Position numbers and translations under genes: made by a program. A DNA stretch of 32,629 bases from Bryobacterales bacterium (lineage in GTDB: Bacteria; Acidobacteriota; Terriglobia; Bryobacterales; Bryobacteraceae), in contig PKYZ01000173.1 of the NCBI GenBank assembly GCA_003132865.1, forward strand, positions 1 through 32,629. Direction: 5' to 3'. Shown one piece after another: positions 24,360-32,628 of this stretch (position 1 is the first letter of the stretch; each line of letters starts with the position of its first letter). The notes under the pieces are model-generated. The model worked only from the letters and a program-made list of their open reading frames with translations, had not been told where the DNA came from and ran no database searches.

Positions 24360-25220
24360 GTGCGAGGAAATCGTCTTTCGAAGGCTGTCCAATTTTCCGC
24401 AGCGCGGCGGCGCGGGAAATTCTTGTTCCTGGTGCTGGCGGTGGTGGTGTTCGCGATGCCGGCCGTCGCGGAGCCCATTTCGTCGCTCAAGCCCACGGGC
24501 TACGTCAACGATTTCGCGGGCGTGCTGAGCGCGGCCACGCAAAGCCAGCTCAACGAGATGTGCCGCCAGGTGGATCGGAAAGCGGGGGCGCAGATCGCGG
24601 TCGTCACCATCAAATCCACCGACGGTGAGGATATCTTCAAGTATTCGGTCGACCTGTACCAGAAGTGGGGCATCGGGCAGAAGGGCAAAGACCGCGGCGT
24701 GCTGGTTCTGCTGTCCGTCCAGGACCGCAAGTACTACATCAACGTTGGTTATGGCCTGGAACCGCTCCTGCCGGATGGCAAAGTGGGCGGCTTCGGGCGC
24801 GAGGCCGTTCCGTACCTGAAGAAGGGCGATTACGACGGCGCGGTGAGCCTGCTGACTTCGCGCGTGGTGGACGTAATCGCGAAAGACGCGGGCGTCCAAA
24901 TCACGACCTCGCAACCGACGCCGATCGCTTCCGACGAGCCCGCGGCGACCCAGGTCTCGCCGGGCGCTATCATTGGCCTGATCGTCCTTGTGATCGTCGT
25001 GTTGTCTGTACCGCCGTTGCGCCGGCTGCTTTTCTATATGTTCTTGTTTAGCGTCGGAGGTGGCGGATTTCGTGGCGTGGGAGGATCGGGCGGCGGTGGA
25101 GGTTTCGGCGGCGGCGGTGGAGGTTTCGGCGGCGGCGGTGGAGGTTTCGGCGGCGGCGGAAGCTTTGGGGGGTTCGGCGGCGGCAGCACCGGTGGCGGTG
25201 GTGCGGGCGGAAGCTGGTAG
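24360..25220 (+). CDS. TPM-domain membrane-anchored protein with glycine-rich tail (YgcG-like)
   Basis: About 286 residues. A signal segment (FLFLVLAVVVFAMPAVAEP) leads into a TPM domain (PF04536 type): PTGYVNDFAGVLSAATQSQL, AGAQIAVVTIKSTDGEDIFK, YSVDLYQKWGIGQKGKDRGV, YYINVGYGLEPLLPDGKVG. A transmembrane helix (IIGLIVLVIVVLSVP) follows, then a glycine-phenylalanine tail ending GGGGAGGSW, the usual TPM/YgcG architecture. The start is uncertain: I take GTG at 24360, while TTG at 24423 is another option. The far longer upstream open frame overlaps the kinase remnant and is not coding. TPM proteins are commonly encoded with LemA, as here. The cluster is thought to act in envelope maintenance, but its mechanism is unclear. 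Confidence 0.85.
   Translation: MRGNRLSKAVQFSAARRRGKFLFLVLAVVVFAMPAVAEPISSLKPTGYVNDFAGVLSAATQSQLNEMCRQVDRKAGAQIAVVTIKSTDGEDIFKYSVDLYQKWGIGQKGKDRGVLVLLSVQDRKYYINVGYGLEPLLPDGKVGGFGREAVPYLKKGDYDGAVSLLTSRVVDVIAKDAGVQITTSQPTPIASDEPAATQVSPGAIIGLIVLVIVVLSVPPLRRLLFYMFLFSVGGGGFRGVGGSGGGGGFGGGGGGFGGGGGGFGGGGSFGGFGGGSTGGGGAGGSW
25091..25153 (+). repeat. three perfect 21-bp tandem repeats in the TPM gene
   Basis: The unit CGGCGGTGGAGGTTTCGGCG plus one G occurs three times without a mismatch, with a partial fourth. Each unit adds one heptapeptide of glycines around a phenylalanine to the C-terminal tail. Identical copies are prone to slippage, so tail length may vary between strains. Confidence 0.85.
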
Positions 25221-25242
25221 CGCGCGATCAAGGAGGATTCTC

Positions 25243-26001
25243 ATGGCAGCAGGAAGCGCGGTTCCGGAAAAACAGATCGGCGAGTTTGTCGCGCGGCTGC
25301 AGCAAGCAGCCGGGACGAACCTCGATAGCGTGATCCTGTACGGGTCGGCGGTTTCGGGCGACTACGATCCGGAGTACTCCAATATCAACCTGCTTTGCGT
25401 CCTTAAGGACACTGCGTTTCCCAAGCTGCACGCGCTCGGTCCCGCAGCCCAGTGGTGGACGAAGCAGAAGCATCCCGCGCCGCTGACGATCACGCGCGAA
25501 GAGCTGGAGCGCTCGGCGGATGTCTTCGCCATCGAGCTGATGGACATACAGAGACACCACCGCGTGCTGTTTGGGCAGGATGTGGTGGCCTCGCTCCAGA
25601 TACCGATGCACCTGCACCGCGCGCAGTTGGAGTACGAGCTGCGGGAGAAACTCATCCTGCTGCGGCAGCAAATGCTGCTGGCGGCGGGCAACAAGCAGCG
25701 CCTGTGGGAAATACTGCTGCGTTCGCTGCCAGCGTTCACTACACTGTTCCGGCACGCCCTGATTGCGCAGGGGCAGCCCGCCCCGGCGACCAGGCGCGAG
25801 GCGCTGAAGGCGCTGGCCGGCAGCCTTGGGTGGGACGCCTCACCCTTCGAGCACGTGCTGGACATTCGAGAACATCGGGCCGATCGAAAGCTGTTCAAGG
25901 TCGAGGAAGTGGCCGCGCGGTACCTGGCGGCAGCAGAACAGGTGACCGCCGCGGTCGATCGAATGCTGGATTCCCCTCGGCCCCGAAGTCGAGAGTCGTG
26001 A
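25243..26001 (+). CDS. Nucleotidyltransferase-fold protein with altered active-site motif
   Basis: A 252-residue soluble protein with AAGGAGG six bases before its ATG. Residues about 28-50 form the DNA-polymerase-beta-like nucleotidyltransferase core SVILYGSAVSGDYDPEYSNI followed by NLLCVLK. The family expects GSxxxGxxxxxSDxD, where the two aspartates hold magnesium. Here the triplet is NIN, so catalysis is doubtful unless other acidic residues substitute. The rest is helical (LRAQLEYELREKLILLRQQM-like region), as in kanamycin-nucleotidyltransferase-related proteins. It lies between the TPM and LemA genes, 22 bases after the former and 27 before the latter, so it is presumably part of one transcript. 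Function is unknown. Confidence 0.75.
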   Translation: MAAGSAVPEKQIGEFVARLQQAAGTNLDSVILYGSAVSGDYDPEYSNINLLCVLKDTAFPKLHALGPAAQWWTKQKHPAPLTITREELERSADVFAIELMDIQRHHRVLFGQDVVASLQIPMHLHRAQLEYELREKLILLRQQMLLAAGNKQRLWEILLRSLPAFTTLFRHALIAQGQPAPATRREALKALAGSLGWDASPFEHVLDIREHRADRKLFKVEEVAARYLAAAEQVTAAVDRMLDSPRPRSRES

Positions 26002-26028
26002 GCCGGGATTTTGCTTCAGGAGAGCGAC

Positions 26029-26640
26029 ATGGGTAAAGGACTGATCGTGATCGTCATACTGGCGCTGATCGCGCTGGTCGTGTTCGGACAATACGTGAGC
26101 GTGCACAACACCTTGGTGACCAAGAACGAGGCGGTGAAGGCCGCGTGGTCGCAAGTGGATATCGTGCTGCAGCGGCGCGCCGACCTCATCCCCAACTTGG
26201 TTGAGACGGTGAAGGGATACGCCAAGCAGGAGCAGACCGTTTTCGGGGACATCGCCAAAGCACGCTCCGCATTGCTGTCCGGGGGAACTCCGGCCGAGAA
26301 GATCGCAGCTAACAACCAGCTCGACGGTGCCATCGGGCGACTGCTAGTGCTAGTGGAGAATTATCCGCAACTGAAGTCGAATGAGAACTTCATGCGGCTG
26401 CAGGACGAACTGGCGGGCACAGAGAACCGCATCGCGGTGGAGCGCAAGCGCTACAACGACACGCTGCAGGACTACAACACCTATATCCAGAAATTTCCGA
26501 ACAACATTCTCGCCGGGTGGGCCGGGTTTAAGCCCAACGATGCTTACTTCAAAGCGACTGAGGGATCGCGCGAGGTGCCGAAGGTGAACTTCGAGACGCC
26601 GTCTCCGCAGGCCGCACCCCAGCCCGCACCGGCGAAGTAG
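26029..26640 (+). CDS. lemA: LemA-family membrane protein
   Basis: A 203-residue protein with one N-terminal transmembrane helix (LIVIVILALIALVVFGQYVS) and the all-helical LemA domain: NEAVKAAWSQVDIVLQRRAD, LIPNLVETVKGYAKQE, YPQLKSNENFMRLQDELAGT and ENRIAVERKRYNDTLQDYN, ending with a short proline-alanine tail. The start is the ATG with AGGAGAG five bases upstream rather than an earlier TTG. LemA proteins have an exposed N-terminus and a helical domain whose biochemical role is unknown. They are often paired with TPM proteins, as here with the nucleotidyltransferase-like gene in between. Confidence 0.92.
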   Translation: MGKGLIVIVILALIALVVFGQYVSVHNTLVTKNEAVKAAWSQVDIVLQRRADLIPNLVETVKGYAKQEQTVFGDIAKARSALLSGGTPAEKIAANNQLDGAIGRLLVLVENYPQLKSNENFMRLQDELAGTENRIAVERKRYNDTLQDYNTYIQKFPNNILAGWAGFKPNDAYFKATEGSREVPKVNFETPSPQAAPQPAPAK

Positions 26641-26742
26641 TTCTAGAGGCGATCGATGATAGGAGCCGCGCGTCGTGAGGCGACTCTCCTCAGCCCTTCT
26701 TCCTGGCGGCTGCCTGCGCGCAGGGTACGCGCTCCGCGAGCC

Positions 26743-28185
26743 TTAATTCGTCATATCGCGTTCCGGGATTGCCTTCTGCGGCCAATCCGGGATGTCCACG
26801 CGCAGTGCGGCGATGCGTTTCTGCAGCGTCCGCCGGCCGATCCCCAACATCTCGGCGGCCAATTTGCGATTGCCGCGCACGTGTTCCAGGGTGAGTTTGA
26901 TGTAAGCCTCTTCGAGTTTCCTGAGTGGCTGGCCAGGCCGAAGCATTATTGGACCCTCATAGCCCGGCGATTGCCGGGTATACGGGCCGGGGCTTACACC
27001 GAACGCAGGGGAAGTCAGGTCCGTCAGCCGGATCAAACCCGCGCCTGCGATGATGCTGGCTCGCTCCAGAATATTGCGTAGCTCCCGCACATTTCCGGGC
27101 CAATCATATCGATGAAGAAGATCCAGCACTTCGGCATCGAGTCCTGTAATGCGCGTGCCGTGTTTCTTGTTCAGATTCTGCAGCATGACATCGGCGATCG
27201 GCGGAATATCTTCTCTATGTTCACGCAGCGGCGGAACTACGATCTGGAATACACTCAAACGATAGTAAAGTTCTTCGCGCAAATGCGTTCCGAGTTCCTG
27301 ACTGGTCGCGGCAAGTATCCGAGCGTCTACTGCGATTTCGTGCTTACCGCCAAGTCGCCGCACCCGCAAGTCCTCGACAACGCGCAGCAGCTTTGGTTGC
27401 GTGGACTGCGGCATCTCGCCGATCTCGTCGAGAAACAGAGTGCCTCCGTGAGCCTGCTCAAAGCAACCGGCGGAACGCTCCATGGCTCCCGTAAACGCGC
27501 CTTTCTCGTGGCCGAACAGCTCGCTCTCAACCAGAGTCTCGGGTAAGGCGGCTGCATTGATCGCGACGAAAGGCCCATCACCGCGGGGGCTGCACTTATG
27601 GATCTCCCGGGCAACCAACTCCTTCCCAGTGCCACTCTCCCCACGGATCAATACGGGCGCTGAATTCGGCGCCACCTGCCTGATGAGTGAGAAGACCTGC
27701 TGCATCGCCGGGGAAGTTCCTACCAAGTCCCCGAGTACGCCGCGAAGGCTCAGGTCCCGCTTAAGTTCGTCGGTTTTCTGCAGGCTTCTCTTGTAGCGAA
27801 TCGCGCGTTCCAGAAGGGTCTTGAAGGTGCGCGCTTCCACCGGCTTCTCCAGGTACCAGAATGCTTTGAGATCATGGACGGCAGAAAGCGCCTTTTCCAT
27901 ACTGCCGCAGCCGGTGAGCGCAATCGCCGGAGTGAGGTCGCCGCGTTCCTTCAGGTGCCGGAGCAGTTCAAAGCCGTCCATGCGCGGCATAACCAAATCC
28001 GCAACGATGACGTCTGCGTTGAAGGCGGTGAGCCGTTCCAGCGCTTCCTGCCCGTCGCCCGCGACCTGCGTGTCAAAGTCACAATCGGAAAGCATGGCAG
28101 CCAAGGCGGTACGCTGGCGCTCGTCATCGTCGACGATGAGAATCCGGCCCGATGGAGGGCGGCGCTGAAGCGACTTTGTGCTCAA
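26743..28185 (-). CDS. NtrC-type sigma-54 response regulator
   Basis: A 480-residue regulator. The receiver domain (residues about 14-130) has acidic DDD (19-21), phospho-acceptor D63 in [11 protein letters not shown]91 and K114 in YLEKP. The AAA+ domain (about 150-385) has Walker A GESGTGKE (182-189), the sigma-54-contacting GAFTGA loop (229-234), Walker B LFLDE (250-254) and R-finger region. The C-terminus is a Fis-type helix-turn-helix ([20 protein letters not shown]). It activates promoters bound by sigma-54 RNA polymerase when phosphorylated. No histidine kinase is adjacent. It converges with lemA across a 102-base gap with no clear terminator. The target is unknown: I looked for -24/-12 sites around it and found none with correct spacing. 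Confidence 0.93.
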   Translation of the reverse strand: MSTKSLQRRPPSGRILIVDDDERQRTALAAMLSDCDFDTQVAGDGQEALERLTAFNADVIVADLVMPRMDGFELLRHLKERGDLTPAIALTGCGSMEKALSAVHDLKAFWYLEKPVEARTFKTLLERAIRYKRSLQKTDELKRDLSLRGVLGDLVGTSPAMQQVFSLIRQVAPNSAPVLIRGESGTGKELVAREIHKCSPRGDGPFVAINAAALPETLVESELFGHEKGAFTGAMERSAGCFEQAHGGTLFLDEIGEMPQSTQPKLLRVVEDLRVRRLGGKHEIAVDARILAATSQELGTHLREELYYRLSVFQIVVPPLREHREDIPPIADVMLQNLNKKHGTRITGLDAEVLDLLHRYDWPGNVRELRNILERASIIAGAGLIRLTDLTSPAFGVSPGPYTRQSPGYEGPIMLRPGQPLRKLEEAYIKLTLEHVRGNRKLAAEMLGIGRRTLQKRIAALRVDIPDWPQKAIPERDMTN

Positions 28186-28438
28186 TGAGTTCCTTAGAGC
28201 TGCTAGGATTACCCTATCTTTATTGGACTATGCTTAGACGTAAACTAAGCTACTCGTACTAATGTAAACACCGGGATGGCTGAAAGTTGCATTAATCGTG
28301 CATTCCGTGAGCGGGTTTTTTTGTCACCGTTACAGAGTATCAAGTTACAGGAATTGTCTGGCCGCCGCGTGAAGCTGCTGCGCGATGCCGTTAAGCATCT
28401 GGCGTTACCATTGTCCCGGGGAGTCTCAAAGCAAACGA
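28186..28438. other. intergenic region upstream of the response regulator, no gene seen
   Basis: More AT-rich than its surroundings. A short plus-strand open frame (28276-28479) has no recognisable content and crosses the terminator stem of the opposite gene, so I do not call it. TGGCTGAAAGTTGCA near 28275 resembles a sigma-54 site but is one base short between GG and GC. Confidence 0.4.
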
Positions 28439-28464
28439 AAGCGGACCCACGGCGAAGCCCGCTT
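28439..28464 (-). terminator. hairpin downstream of the small secreted protein gene
   Basis: On the minus strand AAGCGG (28464-28459) pairs with CCGCTT (28444-28439) around a GC-rich loop, followed by TCGTTTGC. It lies 23 bases after the stop of the gene at 28487. The T-tract is short, so strength is uncertain. Confidence 0.45.
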
Positions 28465-28486
28465 CCGTTCCTCCGATAACTGGAAG

Positions 28487-28870
28487 TTACGCCTTTGCCG
28501 CCGCCGTGGCCTTTGCGGTGGACTTGGGCTGTTTGGCGGCGTGTTCCTTTGCTGCCTTGTAGCCGGCCTGTTTGGCGTCCTCTTCGGTCATGAACTTGCC
28601 ACGCTTAGTCTTCCCGTACAAGGCGCCTTCCTTGTGATAGACCTTGGCGGTCGTGTTGACCCACACCAATCCCTTGGCCTTGGCGTCGGTGATTTCCTGC
28701 TCCGTCGGCGCTGGAGCCGCTTTGACGGCCTTCATCTTGGTAGTGGCCTTGGCTTGATCGGTACCGGCCGCGGGCACCTGCGCTGTGGCGGGTGCCTGTG
28801 CCATCCCAAGCCCGGCCATCGAAAGAGCCGCGGCGAATGCGGTCGTCAAAATCCATTTCTTCGATTTCAT
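28487..28870 (-). CDS. Small secreted alanine/lysine-rich protein
   Basis: A 127-residue protein with a clear signal peptide (MKSKKWILTTAFAAALSMAG, cleavage after MAQA) and AAGGAG ten bases before the ATG. A low-complexity Ala/Pro/Lys linker leads to a compact module GLVWVNTTAKVYHKEGALYG then KTKRGKFMTEEDAKQAGYKA, a pattern seen in small secreted proteins of Acidobacteria and related phyla. It resembles a degenerate Ada-type metal-binding module (VWVNxxxxVYH...GxTKxGKxMTExDAxxAGY). The cysteines of Ada are missing. The tail is KPKST-like and basic, so it may bind nucleic acid or polyanions. Function is unknown. Confidence 0.8.
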   Translation of the reverse strand: MKSKKWILTTAFAAALSMAGLGMAQAPATAQVPAAGTDQAKATTKMKAVKAAPAPTEQEITDAKAKGLVWVNTTAKVYHKEGALYGKTKRGKFMTEEDAKQAGYKAAKEHAAKQPKSTAKATAAAKA

Positions 28871-29059
28871 TTGTGATGTACTCCTTGATCGGCGTTATGC
28901 CTTCACTGCCTGGGATGTGTGCCCGGCCAGCAGGGTTCCCCTTGTGAAGTCGAGTTAATGATAAGAGCCGTTAATGTAATAAACGACCGCACTCGTGGGT
29001 CACTCCCGGCCAGCACTTGCCAAAACCCTCCCCACCGAACCTCCATCGGGACCCGCGCC

Positions 29060-30575
29060 TCCCAAGTTCGGGAACCGCAGATCGAGCTGGACAGTGGGGC
29101 GAGTTGTGCGGCGGCCGCAGCCGTACTCCCCTGGGCGGCTGCTGTCGTTCACCAAATAGGTCGAGGCAGGCCGAAGAGGTCTTCAGCGCATGAAGTTCAA
29201 TGCTCCATAGTTCGGGTTCTTCCAAAACGTCTGGTTGAAGCCGACGGTGCCTTCCTGGATGGTCCGGTTCTGGCTGTTGGCCGATTTCGGATAGCCGTAA
29301 CCGGCGAAAGCGTTCTTGTTGGCCGGGTCGATGGTCACGTCCTTCCCGATGTAGTCGCCACCGTAGTAGGCGTAGAGCAGGGTGTTGTGCACCGTGTACT
29401 CGAAGCCGTCCGTCGTGGAGGAGGCATGCAGCGGTGAGGGGCTGCCATCCGGCCGGATGATCGGATCGGGCGCCTGGTCACGGTATTGAAAGTCTTAAAC
29501 GAGCTGAAGAAACCTCCAAACTCGATGTGCATCAGGTTGCCGTTTACCTTCGGATCAAACGCAATTTTGGCCTGGACATCGGGATGCAGGTTCGGCGGGG
29601 TGTAGGTGCCGGCGCCCAGATCGATCTGCGTGTTGGTGTAAGGAGTGGCAAGCAGGCTGGGCAGAACGATCACGCCTCCGCCGGAGGAACCGCCGCCGTA
29701 TTGGTCGGCAGTCTCCAGGGCGAATCCCACGGCCACTACGTCGCTGGCGTGGTACACGGCGCGGAACTGGGGAGCGCGAGTCCACGGAATGCCAACCTGG
29801 TAATTCGTGTCCATATCCTGGCTATAGAAGATGTCGGATGGCAGCGGAGAGATGCCCTTGCGGCCGGGCGTCAGCATGCTCCAGGATTGTCCACCCAGCA
29901 GTTCCCATTTCCCGTTATTCAGGTCGACCCAATAAAGCCGCATGCGGAAGCTGTCGCTGTGCGTGCTCACGCCCGAGTTGGTGGCCTGGGTGCCCAAAAA
30001 GTCAGACTTTCATCCCATGAACCAGCGCGTCGATGCGCGCGCCGACACACGAGTTCTGACCGCTGAAGCGCAACTCGCTCAACTTCCCCAACCCCGTCGA
30101 CACGTTGTTGTAGGGGGTACCGCCGAAGTTGGTGCCGATGGAACTACCCACGTCCGCCGAGGGAAGACGGTGGTGAAATCCATAAAACCTAGCGGCGTAA
30201 TGGTCGCCGTTCCGATCTTCAGTTGTAAAGGCGATGCGGCCTCGTCGCTCCCCGACTGCGGGGTGTTCAACGCAGCCGATAGGCCAGGATGCAGCACGGG
30301 CGCCACGTCGTCCGCCGGGATGATTGCCGTCGTACTGGCCACTTGGCCCAAACTGGGCGGCTTCGGCTGGCTGGCTTGATCTAACACCTTCTTCTGCTCC
30401 TCCAACGTGCGGCGAAGCTGATCGATCTGCTCCTGTTGAGCGGCCAGTTGCGCCTTCAAACGCTCGATCTCCGGGTTGGTGGTAGCGGGTTCCTGGGCGC
30501 GCGCGGGCACCCTGAGGACGCCAGAAGGAGCAGGACTCCGCCGAGCATCGTAAGTACTCTTCTCTTCATTGTCAT
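29060..30575 (-). pseudogene. Outer-membrane porin (DcaP/OprB-like), multiply frameshifted
   Basis: Begins with ATG at 30575 (AAGGA upstream) and a signal peptide MKRRVLTMLGGVLLLLAS. A frame change near 30517 leads into PARAQEP and a coiled coil (EIERLKAQLAAQQEQIDQLR). Near 30162 the frame shifts again into SADVGSSIGTNFGGTPYNNV and SELRFSGQNS. A third shift near 30000 leads to MRLYWVDLNNGKWELLGGQS, WSMLTPGRKGI and AVYHASDVVAVGFALETADQ. A fourth shift near 29488 gives FEYTVHNTLLYAYYGGDYIG and TFWKNPNYGALNFM before a TGA at 29185. Barrel-like residues (VQLDLRFPN) continue beyond it. The pieces are collinear and make one porin with an N-terminal coiled coil. Each shift is explained by a single-base indel, so genuine decay and sequencing error are both possible. 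Confidence 0.75.
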
Positions 30576-30694
30576 TGAAGATCCTTGTGAGATTTGGAAG
30601 TTACAACCGAACGTCCTCCAAGCAGCGATAGAGTCGGCTTTGTCGCATCCCTTAGACTTAGACAGCCGTCTGAGTACTTTCACCGGAACCTCCG

Positions 30695-30889
30695 TCAGGC
30701 AGCCTGAGGCCCTGGTTCTAGCACTTCCCGCCGTGCCCGCAGCCAATCCTCTTGGGGCGATCCACAGCGGAAGCCTCTCGCCACCCACAACTCAAACGCG
30801 CGTGCGGCTATTTCCTGTTGTGTTTGTTGGCCCGATAGGAGTCGGCAGGGCGAATTGATCGCACGACGTTTTGTCAAAATGCTTCTCAC
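30695..30889 (-). CDS. DUF2934-like small protein
   Basis: A 64-residue frame whose second half, QQEIAARAFELWVARGF then GSPQEDWLRARREVLEP, matches the DUF2934 pattern (IxxRAYExYxxRG...DWLxAExEL). Such short helical proteins are common in Acidobacteria and their role is unknown. The first in-frame start is GTG at 30889, with AAAGGT immediately before it. A TTG four codons later is better spaced. The N-terminal part before QQEIA is not conserved-looking. The region 30576-30694 between it and the porin pseudogene shows nothing I can identify. Confidence 0.5.
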   Translation of the reverse strand: MRSILTKRRAINSPCRLLSGQQTQQEIAARAFELWVARGFRCGSPQEDWLRARREVLEPGPQAA

Positions 30890-30987
30890 ACCTTTGTGCT
30901 TCGTGTCGAGACTGGGCGGTGGCTCGCTCTATTGGTACTTCGGCCTTGATCGGGCCGGAGCCTGGCGACTCCTGTGGCTGGCGCGCG

Positions 30988-31518
30988 CTAAAACATGTAG
31001 TCCGGCGGCTGGATGCCCTTCACGCGCAGGTAGACTTCCGCCTGCGCTCGATGATGCGCCGTGTGCGTGAAGTACGCCCACAACCATTCGAAGCCAGTCA
31101 GATGGCGCTCGGCCGGGCCCACCACGGAGTCCAGCCGCTCGGGCGTCATGGATGCGGCGGCCTTGACACAGAAATCGAACGAATCGCTCAGAAACTGGAT
31201 GGCCGTGTCCCTGTCGACCTCCACCTTCTCCGTATCCTTGGCCCACGCGGCGATCTTAGGCGGGAGCGCCGGCCGCGCCAGACCGCTGGCGTTGGCGCAG
31301 GCGTAGAGATTGATCCCGCCGATGTGGGCCATCAACTGGCCAAAGCTCATCTCCTGCGGGACCGGGCGAAAATTGTAGGTGTCGCCCGGCATGGCCCGCG
31401 CGACCGCCATGGTGAATTCGGCCGAGGTCTTCCAATGCTTCACCAGAGCGTCTTTGACGGTGGTCTGGGCGAGCGCGGGAAGCGCCAGCACCAGCAGCGT
31501 AAACAGGTTTGTCTGCAT
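30988..31518 (-). CDS. Secreted DinB/YfiT-family putative metalloprotein
   Basis: A 176-residue protein with a signal peptide (NLFTLLVLALPALAQ) and the four-helix DinB fold. Helix 2 carries GQLMAHIGG and the last helix carries HTAHHRAQAEVYLR before GIQPPDY. Together these supply the usual three metal-ligand histidines. The DinB superfamily includes thiol-dependent transferases, but most exported acidobacterial members have no assigned substrate. Divergent from hypA across about 100 bases and probably unrelated to it. Confidence 0.85.
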   Translation of the reverse strand: MQTNLFTLLVLALPALAQTTVKDALVKHWKTSAEFTMAVARAMPGDTYNFRPVPQEMSFGQLMAHIGGINLYACANASGLARPALPPKIAAWAKDTEKVEVDRDTAIQFLSDSFDFCVKAAASMTPERLDSVVGPAERHLTGFEWLWAYFTHTAHHRAQAEVYLRVKGIQPPDYMF

Positions 31519-31615
31519 GTTTGGCCTCTGGACTACAATTCATACCGCAGTCGAAGCCGCGACGGCAACTTGCGGGCGGCCCACCCGAGCTATGATCGGA
31601 GGAGCGACAGCCATC

Positions 31616-31960
31616 ATGCACGAGATGAGCATAGCCGGTTCGATGCTGGAGGCCGTCCGGGCCGAATCCGCGCGGCACAACGCCCACGTGCTGGCGGTGG
31701 GCGTCAAGATCGGGGAGCTTTCCGGACTGGATGCCGAATCGTTGCGCTTCTGTTTCGACGCCCTGGTGCAGGATACCGACCTCGCGCCGCTCTCGCTGCA
31801 GATCGAGCATCTGCCCTGGCGCAACCGCTGCCGCCAGTGTGCGCAGGATTTCGCGGTCCAGGACTATCGGACGGAGTGCCCCCAGTGCGGCTCCGCGGAG
31901 ACGGAGCTGGCCAGCGGCCAAGAGCTGGAATTCGCCTATATGGAGATCGAAGACACATGA
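31616..31960 (+). CDS. hypA: Hydrogenase maturation nickel metallochaperone HypA
   Basis: A 114-residue protein beginning MHEMS, whose His2 coordinates nickel. The C-terminal zinc ribbon has CRQC and CPQC (spacing C-x2-C, then C-x2-C). The ATG follows GGAGGAG by eleven bases. An in-frame ATG 24 bases earlier would add eight residues before MHEMS and is rejected because His2 must be N-terminal. HypA delivers nickel with HypB to the large subunit of [NiFe] hydrogenase. Its stop overlaps the hypB start. Confidence 0.93.
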   Translation: MHEMSIAGSMLEAVRAESARHNAHVLAVGVKIGELSGLDAESLRFCFDALVQDTDLAPLSLQIEHLPWRNRCRQCAQDFAVQDYRTECPQCGSAETELASGQELEFAYMEIEDT

Positions 31961-32628
31961 CCCGCGTGCCCCTCGAACGCAAAGTTTTAAACGAAAACGA
32001 CCGCCTCGCTGCCGATCTGCGCCAGGGCTTCCTGCGGCATGGAACCTGGTGCGTGAACCTGATCAGCTCGCCCGGCTCCGGCAAGACCATGCTGCTGGAG
32101 CGCACCCTGGCATCCTTCGAGCCCGGACGGCGCGTGGCCGTGCTGACCGGCGACATTCAAACGGACAACGACGCACAGCGCCTGGCGCGCTACGGCTTCC
32201 CGGTGCGCCAGATCACCACCGGCGGCGCCTGCCACCTGGACGCCCGCATGGTCGCCAACGCGCTTGCCCAGTGGCCGCCGGATTCGATCGACTTGTTGCT
32301 CATTGAGAACGTCGGGAACCTGGTGTGCCCGAGCAGCTACGATCTGGGCGAAGAAGCGCGTGTCGTGCTGCTGAGCGTCACCGAGGGCGAGGACAAGCCC
32401 CTGAAGTATCCGGCCACATTCCACCGTGCCGACTTGGTGGTGCTGAACAAGGTGGATCTGTTGCCCTACGTGCCGTTCCGCATGGACCTGGCACGCGAAT
32501 ACATCCGCCGCGTGCAGCCCGATGCGGAGATGATGGAAGTCTCGTGCACGACCGGCGCGGGGTTGGATGCCTGGCGGCGGTGGCTTGATGCGCGAGCAGG
32601 CACCGCGATTCTGACTCCTGATCTGTGA
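31957..32628 (+). CDS. hypB: Hydrogenase maturation GTPase HypB
   Basis: A 223-residue SIMIBI-class GTPase with P-loop ISSPGSGKT, the switch/metal region GDIQTDNDAQRL and TTGGACHLDARMV (cysteine and histidine ligands of the nickel/zinc site), IENVGNLVCPSSYDLGEEA and base-recognition NKVDLLP. It starts with MTRVPLERKVL and lacks both the N-terminal CxxGCG and the histidine-rich stretch found in some HypB proteins, so it is a minimal form for nickel insertion rather than storage. The ATG overlaps the hypA stop (ATGA). The stop at 32626-32628 is at the window edge. Remaining hyp and hydrogenase genes presumably follow. Confidence 0.95.
   Translation: MTRVPLERKVLNENDRLAADLRQGFLRHGTWCVNLISSPGSGKTMLLERTLASFEPGRRVAVLTGDIQTDNDAQRLARYGFPVRQITTGGACHLDARMVANALAQWPPDSIDLLLIENVGNLVCPSSYDLGEEARVVLLSVTEGEDKPLKYPATFHRADLVVLNKVDLLPYVPFRMDLAREYIRRVQPDAEMMEVSCTTGAGLDAWRRWLDARAGTAILTPDL

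Noticed and set aside
28275..28291. Sigma-54-like site TGGC...TTGCA near the response regulator
   Set aside because: The distance between the GG and GC elements is one base short of the strict spacing such promoters need.
28276..28479. Small plus-strand open frame between the response regulator and the small secreted protein
   Set aside because: No recognisable sequence, no good ribosome site, and it runs through the terminator-like stem of the opposite gene.
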